A stretch of 5,154 nucleotides of DNA from DATMNI01 sp035570275 (GTDB lineage Bacteria > Acidobacteriota > Terriglobia > Bryobacterales > Bryobacteraceae), in assembly GCA_035570275.1 (NCBI GenBank), contig DATMNI010000392.1:1-5154 (forward strand), given 5' to 3'. A model generated the notes under the pieces. The model was given only the letters and a program-made list of their open reading frames with translations. It was not told the origin of the DNA and ran no database searches. Positions 1 to 5,154 of this stretch are shown piece by piece (positions within the stretch are counted from its first letter, which is position 1; every line of letters begins with the position of its first letter). Made by a program: the position numbers and the translations under genes.

Positions 1-1
1 T

Positions 2-397
2 GTGGTATACGTCTCCTCTGAATCGGGGCCGCCCGAAATCTACGTGGCCACTTTTCCCTCATTCGCGGCCAAACGCAAGGTATCCACCAGCGGCGGGTTC
101 TTTCCGGTCTGGGCCAAGAGCGGCAAGGAGATCTTCTACCGAGCGACGGACGGAATGCTGATGAGCGCGGAGATCCGCACGGGATTGAACCTGACGGGAT
201 CGAAGCTGACGGGATCCAAGCTGGATGCGAGCATCCCTCAGCCCCTTTTCAACCTCGGCACGGGTTCTCTTGTCGGCAACCGGTTTGGCGGCACCGCGGA
301 CGGCAAGCGCTTCCTGATCGCCGAGCCCGCTGAGAAAGACGAAGGCGATCAGCCCGAGATCACGCTGGTGCTCAACTGGGACGCCGGCCTCAAGTAG
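2..397 (+). CDS. C-terminal fragment of a WD40/TolB-type beta-propeller protein, probably an acidobacterial Ser/Thr kinase sensor domain (5' partial)
   Basis: The frame is open to the left edge, so the GTG at position 2 is only the first readable codon and not a credible start; 131 residues and a TAG stop are visible. The text reads like the last blades of a PD40/WD40-like propeller: a VYVSSESG strand with 'EIYVATFP', then 'FPVWAKSGKEIFYRA', a blade pattern seen in TolB-like repeats, then 'FGGTADGKRFLIAEP' and the ending 'LVLNWDAGLK'. That last phrase closely resembles the terminal strand of the large family of acidobacterial proteins with an N-terminal Ser/Thr kinase, a transmembrane helix and a C-terminal propeller. 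The kinase part would lie outside the window, so its presence is inference; a free-standing TolB-like or DPP-IV-like propeller protein is the alternative. Residues 59-73 include a small internal duplication (TGSKL twice), described separately. Confidence 0.62.
   Translation: MVYVSSESGPPEIYVATFPSFAAKRKVSTSGGFFPVWAKSGKEIFYRATDGMLMSAEIRTGLNLTGSKLTGSKLDASIPQPLFNLGTGSLVGNRFGGTADGKRFLIAEPAEKDEGDQPEITLVLNWDAGLK
176..220 (+). repeat. 15-nt tandem repeat inside the propeller gene
   Basis: Two nearly identical 15-nt units, CTGACGGGATCGAAG (191-205) and CTGACGGGATCCAAG (206-220), differ at one base. A more diverged copy, CGCACGGGATTGAAC, precedes them at 176-190. The unit is five codons, so the frame is kept and the protein reads RTGLN-LTGSK-LTGSK. 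This looks like recent slippage duplication in a surface loop between propeller strands. Confidence 0.7.
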
Positions 398-403
398 CGG
401 CGC

Positions 404-426
404 CTCGGGTGGACTTGCACGCCGAG
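404..426 (+). terminator. Possible hairpin terminator after the propeller gene
   Basis: Starting 7 nt after the stop codon, CTCGGGTG (404-411) can pair with CAC-G-CCGAG (418-426). This gives eight base pairs with one bulged G (421) and a six-base loop (412-417). No T-run follows; the next bases are GC-rich, so it is not a classical intrinsic terminator. It could still stop or stabilise the upstream transcript and would separate it from the iron exporter gene. The call rests on pairing by eye only. Confidence 0.3.
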
Positions 427-469
427 CGGGCCGTCCCACTACCGGCCGCGCGCACAGTACAGTGAAACA

Positions 470-1426
470 ATGAAGAGTTTTGAAAGCCTGACGGAGCGCG
501 AGACGCTGGCCCTGGCCATCTCGCTGGAGGAAGAGGACGAACGAATCTACAGCGACTTCGCGGAAGGATTGCGGCAGGACTATCCCGGCACCGCGCAGAT
601 GTTCGAGGGCATGCGGGAAGAGGAATCGGGCCACCGGCGCCGCTTGATCGAGCTATACCGTTCGCGGTTTGGCGACCATATCCCGCTTATCCGGCGTCAG
701 GACGTCAGGGGCTTCGTGATCCGGAAACCGGTGTGGCTGGTGCAGCCTCTGGCGCTCGATACGGTTCGCAACCAGGCTTCGGCGATTGAACTGGAGACCC
801 GGCGGTTTTACGAGAAGGCTGCGGCGCGCGCCGAGGACGCGGGGATGCGGCAACTGCTGGACGATCTGGCCCAGGAGGAACGCTCGCACCGGGAGCGCGC
901 CGAGGAACTGGGCAAGGAGAAACTGGCCGGAGGAGTGCAGCAACAGGAGGAAGAAACCCGCCGGCGCCTGTTCGTGCTGCAGATCGTGCAGCCGGGCCTG
1001 GCGGGGCTGATGGACGGGTCGGTCTCGACGCTGGCGCCGGTGTTTGCGGCCGCGCTGGCGACGCACAAAGCCCACGACGCATTACTGGTGGGGCTGGCGG
1101 CTTCGCTTGGCGCCGGAATCAGCATGGGGTTCGCGGAGGCGCTTTCGGACGACGGGAGCCTGACGGGCCGCGGCCATCCGTGGGTACGCGGGCTGATCAC
1201 AGGGCTGATGACCGCGGTGGGCGGGATCGGCCACACGCTGCCGTTTCTGGTGCCGGATTTCAACGTGGCGATGATCGCGGCGGTGGCGGTGGTGGTCGCG
1301 GAGTTAGGTGTGATCTCGTGGATCCGGCAGAAGTACATGGAGACCACGGCGCTCTCCGCGGTCCTGCAGGTCGGGCTGGGCGGCGTTCTGGTGTTTCTGA
1401 CCGGTGTGCTGATCGGCAGCTCGTAG
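470..1426 (+). CDS. mbfA: MbfA-type iron exporter: ferritin-like domain fused to a VIT1/CCC1 membrane domain
   Basis: A complete 318-residue protein. Residues about 8-150 form a four-helix rubrerythrin/ferritin-like domain with the expected di-iron pattern: glutamates at 20-24, ExxH at 52-55, E107, and ExxH at 137-140. A charged helix (157-166) leads to a membrane part with five hydrophobic segments, roughly 168-198, 203-225, 238-262, 264-285 and 294-316. It carries CCC1/VIT1 signatures: GLMDGSVSTLAP in the first segment (D182) and SMGFAEALSDDG ending the second (M219, E223). In alphaproteobacteria MbfA exports iron across the inner membrane and protects against iron and peroxide stress, with the ferritin domain acting in the cytoplasm; the same role is inferred here. 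The loop between segments 2 and 3 is short, so the cytosolic metal-binding insert of plant VIT1 is absent. The ATG at 470 fits the family's usual N-terminus, although no good Shine-Dalgarno is seen. No Fur or Irr box was recognised in the 72-nt upstream gap. Confidence 0.92.
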   Translation: MKSFESLTERETLALAISLEEEDERIYSDFAEGLRQDYPGTAQMFEGMREEESGHRRRLIELYRSRFGDHIPLIRRQDVRGFVIRKPVWLVQPLALDTVRNQASAIELETRRFYEKAAARAEDAGMRQLLDDLAQEERSHRERAEELGKEKLAGGVQQQEEETRRRLFVLQIVQPGLAGLMDGSVSTLAPVFAAALATHKAHDALLVGLAASLGAGISMGFAEALSDDGSLTGRGHPWVRGLITGLMTAVGGIGHTLPFLVPDFNVAMIAAVAVVVAELGVISWIRQKYMETTALSAVLQVGLGGVLVFLTGVLIGSS

Positions 1427-1429
1427 GGT

Positions 1430-1474
1430 TTCGGTCAGGCTGCGATTGGTCCAGGCTTTGGTTGGTCCAGGCTA
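1430..1474. repeat. 15-16-nt tandem repeat filling the convergent mbfA / HD-GYP junction
   Basis: Three units on the + strand: TTCGGTCAGGCTGCG (1430-1444, diverged and one base shorter), ATTGGTCCAGGCTTTG (1445-1460) and GTTGGTCCAGGCTA (1461-1474). The 12-mer TTGGTCCAGGCT is exact at 1446-1457 and 1462-1473, a period of 16. The array starts 3 nt after the mbfA stop and its last unit contains the HD-GYP stop (TAG on the minus strand, 1472-1474), so it occupies almost the whole gap. No convincing hairpin terminator was found there. Confidence 0.75.
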
Positions 1475-2278
1475 CGCCACGGCGGCCATCAAAGCCCTCA
1501 GGTCCGTCAGTGAGTTCCGGAGGGCCGTTAGACTGGAGTCTGCGCCGATTTCGTGATAGGCGATCTTCGTAATGATGCCCTTGTGAACCTGCTGGAACAA
1601 GTCCACGATCTCCGGATCGCGCCATCCAAGGCTGGTCTCTTCGGCGATAATCCGCAGCGCCTTATCCGGGGAAAACGCTGGCTTGTAAGAGCGCGGGCTC
1701 GTCAGCGCATCGTAAATGTCGGCGATCTGAACCAGGCGCGCCAGCAAAGGGATCTGGTCCATTCGCAGGCCGTCGGGATAACCACCGCCGTCCCAACGCT
1801 CGTGGTGGTGCCGGATGATGGGAAGCACGGGCGTCAGCAATTTCATATGGCGGCAGATCTCCTCGCCACGGGCAGCATGGCTGCGCATGATCACCCACTC
1901 TTCGGCATTCAGGTTGCCGGGCTTGAACAGAATGGAATCGGGGATACCAACCTTTCCGACATCATGCAGGAAACTGCCGCGGTAAAGCGCCATAAGATCG
2001 GCGCGACTCAACCGAAGCGCCATTCCCAAAGCCACGCTGATGAAGGCCAGCCGCTCACAGTGCGCGGCGGTATGCCGGTCGCGCTGTTCCACCGCCAGCG
2101 CCAGGGCAAAGATCGTCGCTTCGGTTTCGTCCGTCGAACATTCCTCGGGCGCGAGCGAAATAGCAGCCTCCGCCGGGCCCAACTCGTCTTGCAACGATTG
2201 GCGACCGCAAACCGCGGCGGGCTTGGAGGATTGCCGTATATGCCTGTTCAAGGCCTGTTTATCTGTTTGCCGATGCAT
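1472..2278 (-). CDS. HD-GYP domain protein, predicted cyclic-di-GMP phosphodiesterase
   Basis: From the ATG at 2278 the protein has 268 residues. An N-terminal stretch of about 50 residues has no recognisable domain (no receiver, PAS or GAF and no membrane segment). The HD-GYP domain then runs from about 52 to 235. All signature parts are visible: H69 and H73, HDVGK with H105/D106/K109, IPD, H134, the HHERWDGGGYPDG block (158-170, bases about 1775-1807), and ADIYDALTS with D187. HD-GYP enzymes hydrolyse cyclic-di-GMP with a di- or tri-iron centre in the cytoplasm; activity is inferred from the intact motifs. The frame stays open upstream to a TTG at 2332 (286 residues); neither start has a good Shine-Dalgarno, so ATG is preferred. 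It lies about 100 nt downstream of the protease gene, same strand and same frame, and may be co-transcribed. With no receiver domain, its input signal is unknown. Confidence 0.88.
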   Translation of the reverse strand: MHRQTDKQALNRHIRQSSKPAAVCGRQSLQDELGPAEAAISLAPEECSTDETEATIFALALAVEQRDRHTAAHCERLAFISVALGMALRLSRADLMALYRGSFLHDVGKVGIPDSILFKPGNLNAEEWVIMRSHAARGEEICRHMKLLTPVLPIIRHHHERWDGGGYPDGLRMDQIPLLARLVQIADIYDALTSPRSYKPAFSPDKALRIIAEETSLGWRDPEIVDLFQQVHKGIITKIAYHEIGADSSLTALRNSLTDLRALMAAVA

Positions 2279-2327
2279 GGGTGCTAGTGGATATATCGGC
2301 TGAATGGGCCGAAAATTCAGGGTGCTA
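2279..2327 (-). promoter_or_regulatory. Leader of the HD-GYP gene with an 8-nt direct repeat
   Basis: The octamer GGGTGCTA (+ strand) occurs at 2279-2286, directly before the ATG, and again at 2320-2327; the two copies are 41 bp apart. Between them is a TATAT stretch (2291-2295) that could be part of a minus-strand -10 element, but no matching -35 is evident. The repeat could be a pair of operator half sites or chance. I assign no regulator. Confidence 0.2.
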
Positions 2328-2352
2328 ATCAAAAAACTGTGAAAAACTTCGA

Positions 2353-2391
2353 CGCCTTGACTTTTCAGCGCCTTGACTCTTCAGCGCCTTA
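2353..2391. repeat. 16-nt tandem repeat spanning the stop codon of the metalloprotease gene
   Basis: Units on the + strand are CGCCTTGACTTTTCAG (2353-2368) and CGCCTTGACTCTTCAG (2369-2384), differing at one base, followed by a partial third copy CGCCTTA (2385-2391). Read on the minus strand, the gene's TGA (2381-2383) begins one unit, and the next unit carries the same TGA 16 nt later in a different frame. The repeat lies between the protease and the HD-GYP gene. Confidence 0.8.
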
Positions 2392-4012
2392 CTACAGTGA
2401 TGGCGCGCCACGAGGAATTGCCCGCCGCATCGTATGCCATTAGTGTGACCGTGTTGTTGCCAATCAGCAGCGGCACATTGGCCGACCAGTGAGCGGTTCC
2501 CGAAGCGGCGCCCGCATCCCCGAAGGATGTGCCCCATTTCACGGAAGTGACGGCGACGTTGTCGCTGGCGGTGCCACTGATGGTGACACTGGCGGCGGAG
2601 GTGGAGACCACGGTGGATCCCGGCGAGGCGATGTTCAAAGATGGCGGTGTGGTGTCCGCCCCCGGGTTGGACGGTGGCGCGGGCGTCGGCGTTGGCGCGG
2701 GTGGCTGGGTTGGCGTTGGTGTGGGCGTCGGCTTTGGTGCGGGCGTTGGCGCCGGCGCAGGGGCCGGAGTGGGCGGAGACGGCGGCGCTGGTGTAGGCCC
2801 AGGTGCCGGTGCTGGCGGAACCGGCGGTGGAGCCGGAACGCTCGAGTTGTTTCCGTAGAGGTCGCGGATGCCCGCGATATCGTCGTCGGTCAATCCGCTG
2901 GCCAGACGGTAATAAGGATACATCACCGCGCCCGGACGGTCCGAGTGGCCCAACCCGAGCGCATGCCCGGCCTCATGCAACGCTACGGTGAACAAGTCCA
3001 CATTGCCGCCGCCGGCATGCCAATTCTCGTCCGCATCCAGGTGCATGTCCCCGGCTAGCGGCTCGGCGTTGGGTGGCGAGGGGTAGAAGGTGTGGGCCAG
3101 CACTCCACCGGGCCCGTCGAACGGGTAGGGGTCGCCGTGCGCGCCGCGTGCGAACTGTATATCGATGGAGCGTGTCAGGCCGGACCGTTGCGCCGGCGAC
3201 AGAGTGAGGTTGGTGTAGCGCGCCCACTCGCGAAAGGCGCGTTCGATTTCCGACCGCACCGTGCTTTCGTCCAACTTGTCGGTCAACGATTCGAAAAAAT
3301 AGTTCAGTGACACGCCACCGTCCGCGTCCTTGGCCCATCCGTTCCCGACCACGACATACTCGCCGATGGTGCCGGCCTCGGTGAGCGCGCCGGCGCAGCC
3401 GATTAACGGGGCGCCGGCCAACAGGTCCGGTGAGGCCGGCAGAACATAGGCCACTAAGTCGTTCTGTGCCAGCGCGGCAACGTCCTGGTAGGCCCCGGTC
3501 ACCAGGAGTTGCCAAGCCAGCAGCGCCGGGTTCTCCAGAATCTCCAGAGCACTGCCACGCACCATTTCGCGAGCCTTCCCCATGTCACTATCGAGCTGGA
3601 AGACCACCACGTATCCGGAGACCTGCTGGGCCGCCAGGAGTGGGCTGAGTTTGTCCTCCGGATCGAGCGCGCCGGCAGACACCAGATTGAGCCCAGCCAG
3701 ATTGGGCGCGGCTTCCGAGGATACCATGAGGCCGTTGTCGGGCAGATATTGCAGCGTCCGGATGCCCCGCCGCGCCAGTTCCCGCCGGATCTCGGGGCCG
3801 GGATAGGAGCCAAACTCCAGCATGAAATGCCGCGGCAATGCCTGGGGGGCCCCCTTCCCGCCACCGTTCGCGCCGCCCCGTTCGCGGCCCAGAGGGTCGC
3901 GGTCACTATGGCTGGCGCGGGCTTTCAGATGGATGGCCGACTGCGCCTGGATGGCCGGTGCCAGCAACCAGCAGGTCCAAAGGGTAACGGTAAGGGTCAG
4001 GATCTTCTTCAA
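2381..4012 (-). CDS. Secreted matrixin (MMP-like, M10) zinc metalloprotease with Pro-rich linker and C-terminal Ig-like domain
   Basis: I choose the TTG at 4012: GGAG lies 8 nt upstream (4021-4024) and the protein then begins MKKILTLTV, a typical signal peptide with likely cleavage after A23 (543 residues). A TTG at 4042, with AAGGA upstream, would add 10 residues. Residues about 60-205 are an uncharacterised region, perhaps a propeptide. The catalytic domain (about 222-388) has HExxHxxGxxH (H346, E347, H350, H356; bases 2945-2977) and a Met-turn methionine, M364. It also keeps the animal-MMP structural block: HGDPYPFDGPGG, LAH and GDMHLD, giving H292, D294, H307 and H324 for a second zinc plus calcium ligands. 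Residues 393-450 are a linker with 32 prolines in 58 positions. Residues 453-543 form a beta-rich domain like bacterial Ig folds (DTTPPSLNI start, AYDAAGNSS near the end), probably for binding a surface or polymer. The role, digestion of extracellular protein, is inferred; the substrate is unknown. Confidence 0.88.
   Translation of the reverse strand: MKKILTLTVTLWTCWLLAPAIQAQSAIHLKARASHSDRDPLGRERGGANGGGKGAPQALPRHFMLEFGSYPGPEIRRELARRGIRTLQYLPDNGLMVSSEAAPNLAGLNLVSAGALDPEDKLSPLLAAQQVSGYVVVFQLDSDMGKAREMVRGSALEILENPALLAWQLLVTGAYQDVAALAQNDLVAYVLPASPDLLAGAPLIGCAGALTEAGTIGEYVVVGNGWAKDADGGVSLNYFFESLTDKLDESTVRSEIERAFREWARYTNLTLSPAQRSGLTRSIDIQFARGAHGDPYPFDGPGGVLAHTFYPSPPNAEPLAGDMHLDADENWHAGGGNVDLFTVALHEAGHALGLGHSDRPGAVMYPYYRLASGLTDDDIAGIRDLYGNNSSVPAPPPVPPAPAPGPTPAPPSPPTPAPAPAPTPAPKPTPTPTPTQPPAPTPTPAPPSNPGADTTPPSLNIASPGSTVVSTSAASVTISGTASDNVAVTSVKWGTSFGDAGAASGTAHWSANVPLLIGNNTVTLMAYDAAGNSSWRAITVVRR
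2663..2836 (-). repeat. Low-complexity Pro/Ala/Thr linker coding region
   Basis: Within the metalloprotease gene, 58 codons encode mostly alternating P-A and P-T dipeptides (32 prolines, with single K, Q, G and V interruptions). At the DNA level this is a GC-rich run of related hexamers, such as GGCGTT and GGTGTG variants on the + strand. It links the catalytic and Ig-like domains and is the likely cause of the long Gly/Val-rich open frame on the opposite strand, which is not a gene. Confidence 0.85.
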
Positions 4013-4042
4013 TCTTTTCGCTCCGAGTATCTTTTCGAACAA

Positions 4043-4109
4043 AATGAGAATTCCTTGAACTCGCGGGCACTACATTTTTAAAACTTTATTTAAAGGCCTT
4101 AAACCCCGG
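4043..4109. promoter_or_regulatory. AT-rich divergent promoter region between the protease and NHL genes
   Basis: This gap is clearly more AT-rich than its surroundings. On the + strand, TTGAAC (4055-4060) and TAAAAC (4079-4084), 18 nt apart, each match 4 of 6 bases of a sigma-70 consensus and would start a transcript about 20 nt before the NHL start codon. The 8-bp palindrome AAGGCCTT (4093-4100), extendable to TTTAA/TTAAA flanks with one bulge, lies just downstream and could be an operator. On the minus strand AAGGA (4052-4056) sits 9 nt before the TTG at 4042, which keeps that start possible for the protease. Promoter assignments are by eye. Confidence 0.3.
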
Positions 4110-5154
4110 ATGAAGCGTTACTTGTGTACCCTGCTGGTCTTTGCCTGTGTCCAGACCCCGATCGCCCCCGGCGCCACTCCGCTGACGACCTACCGTATCG
4201 AAACCGTCGCCGGCAATGGCCGCACTGGCGACGGAGGACCGGCGACTGCCGCGCAATTGTCGACCATTCAGGGCGTGGCTGCGGATCACTTAGGCAATCT
4301 GTACATCTCCGAGACGGACAACCAGCGCATCCGCAAAATCTCCAGCATCGGGGTGATCACCACCTTGGCCGGCAACGGAACCGCCGGATACAGCGGCGAT
4401 GGCGGCCCGGCCACCGACGCCCAACTCAACCTTCCGTATGGGATCGCGGTTGATCTGGCAGGCTACGTCTATGTAGCCGACCTCGGCAATAACTGCGTCC
4501 GCCGCATCGGCCTCGATGGCATCATCACCACTATCGCGGGCACGGGCCGCAAAGGCACTTCGCTCGACGGCGGCGTCGCCACCGATGCCGCCCTCTTGGC
4601 CCCCCGGAATGTGGCGGTAGATGGCGCCGGCAATCTGTTCATCTCCGAATTCGAAGGCCACCGGGTGCGCAAAGTCTCGCCCGATGGCCTTATCTGGACG
4701 GTCGCCGGCACCGGCGTGGCCGGTTTGGGGGCGGATACCGGTCTGGCCGCCAACACGCAACTGGCATTTCCCGCGGGCCTCACGCTGGATCGCTACGGCG
4801 TCCTTTACATTGCCGATTCGGCGAATGATCGCGTGCGCAAGATTTTGCCCGGCGGCAACATCGCCACGGTGATGGCAGGTGTCTCGTTGCCCCAGTTGAA
4901 TAAACCGATTGCGGTGGCGGTGGATCTTTCGGGCTACGTTTTCGTTGTGGACGCCGTCGCCGGCGTATACCGCTACGACACCGTTTCCAAAGTCTTGACT
5001 AAAGTGGCCGGCGCGGGTGCGCAGGGGGTCTCCGCCACGCACGACGCCGCCTTGGATTCAGCCGGCAACCTGTTCATAGCCGACGGCTTCCAAATCCACC
5101 GAGTCGATGGGCACGGGCAGATCCAGACCGTTGCTGGGGACGGGTACGTCCACA
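4110..5154 (+). CDS. Secreted NHL-repeat beta-propeller protein (3' partial)
   Basis: The ATG at 4110 opens a frame with no stop to the window edge: 348 complete codons plus one base. The N-terminus (MKRYLCTLLVFAC, then a small-residue stretch to about A22) is a short signal peptide. VFAC at 10-13 is a poor lipobox because of the F, so secretion is more likely than a lipid anchor. From residue 30 there are tandem NHL units of about 56 residues: 30-82, 83-138, 139-194 and 195-250. Each has the order TVAG-G, a DGGPAT-AQL loop, a P-G-AVD turn, G-LYIAD, then R-RK. Units 5 (251-295) and 6 (296-337) are shorter and lack most of the loop; a seventh starts at 338. Such proteins are abundant in Solibacter-like acidobacteria. 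The fold (propeller, binding or scaffold role) is known for the family, but the ligand is not. The best upstream AAAGG (4092-4096) is 13 nt away, so translation initiation looks weak. It is divergent from the metalloprotease. Confidence 0.85.
   Translation, partial: MKRYLCTLLVFACVQTPIAPGATPLTTYRIETVAGNGRTGDGGPATAAQLSTIQGVAADHLGNLYISETDNQRIRKISSIGVITTLAGNGTAGYSGDGGPATDAQLNLPYGIAVDLAGYVYVADLGNNCVRRIGLDGIITTIAGTGRKGTSLDGGVATDAALLAPRNVAVDGAGNLFISEFEGHRVRKVSPDGLIWTVAGTGVAGLGADTGLAANTQLAFPAGLTLDRYGVLYIADSANDRVRKILPGGNIATVMAGVSLPQLNKPIAVAVDLSGYVFVVDAVAGVYRYDTVSKVLTKVAGAGAQGVSATHDAALDSAGNLFIADGFQIHRVDGHGQIQTVAGDGYVH
4197..5120 (+). repeat. Six NHL-type protein repeats
   Basis: The repeats are visible at protein level: four long units of 53-56 residues (about 168 bases each) followed by two shortened units of 45 and 42 residues. 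The DNA copies are diverged enough to imply old duplications; the best conserved parts are the GGCGG-rich DGGPAT codons and the GCCGGCAAT (AGN) codons. The array continues past the right edge. Confidence 0.8.

Noticed and set aside
415..463. Possible sigma-70 promoter for mbfA (TTGCAC at 415-420, TACAGT at 458-463)
   Set aside because: The two elements are 37 nt apart, far from the usual 16-18, and TTGCAC lies in the hairpin.
59..634. 191-codon minus-strand open frame across the propeller end and mbfA start
   Set aside because: It crosses two well-supported + strand genes, has no domain and is typical of GC-rich antisense frames.
1553..2287. 244-codon + strand open frame opposite the HD-GYP gene
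   Set aside because: No recognisable domain; the minus strand carries the full HD-GYP signature, so this is a GC-rich shadow.
2331..2360. T-run on the minus strand (2331-2336) as an intrinsic terminator of the protease gene
   Set aside because: No stable GC-rich stem could be found directly upstream of the T-run.
2663..2836. Repetitive GC-rich run considered as a CRISPR or minisatellite
   Set aside because: No regular repeat-spacer structure; it encodes a Pro-rich linker in frame in a clear protein.
2489..3058. Long + strand open frames rich in Gly, Val, Arg and Trp opposite the metalloprotease
   Set aside because: They are antisense shadows of the Pro/Ala/Thr linker and GC-rich coding sequence; low-complexity composition and no start signal, while the minus strand encodes clear protease motifs.
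4290..5042. 250-codon minus-strand open frame opposite the NHL gene
   Set aside because: The residues (repeated AGDG, AGQ, IGDV patterns) mirror the NHL repeats read backwards; the + strand has a signal peptide and regular NHL units.

Overview
The window is GC-rich DNA that looks like an ordinary chromosomal stretch of a soil Acidobacteriota, probably the Solibacter/Bryobacter side. Three things point there: the tail of a WD40/TolB-type propeller protein with the ending common in acidobacterial receptor kinases, an NHL-repeat protein of the kind strongly expanded in Solibacter-like genomes, and the mix of secreted and signalling genes. The taxonomic call is inference from gene style; there is no rRNA or marker gene.

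Layout, left to right. (1) 2-397 (+): 3' end of a beta-propeller protein, probably the sensor part of a Ser/Thr kinase, cut by the window edge. (2) 404-426: a hairpin just after its stop. (3) 470-1426 (+): a complete MbfA-type iron exporter, a rubrerythrin/ferritin-like domain fused to a VIT1/CCC1 membrane domain. (4) 1430-1474: a convergent junction filled by a 15-16-nt tandem repeat. (5) 1472-2278 (-): an HD-GYP protein, a predicted cyclic-di-GMP phosphodiesterase. (6) 2353-2391: a second 16-nt tandem repeat, overlapping the stop of the next gene. (7) 2381-4012 (-): a secreted, matrix-metalloproteinase-like zinc protease with a Pro-rich linker and a C-terminal Ig-like domain. (8) 4043-4109: a short AT-rich divergent promoter region. 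(9) 4110 to the right edge (+): a secreted NHL-repeat beta-propeller protein, open at the window end.

The metalloprotease and HD-GYP genes run in the same direction with a gap of about 100 nt and may be co-transcribed. The protease and NHL protein are divergent and both appear exported, so they may share a control region. mbfA stands alone. There is no sign of a phage, IS element, CRISPR array, RNA gene or defence system, and I do not see an undescribed multi-gene system. The most interesting points are the animal-MMP-like catalytic domain, whose only mature cysteine sits where the MMP cysteine switch would be, and the 16-nt tandem repeats placed exactly at two successive stop codons. Every gap between genes is shorter than 110 bases.
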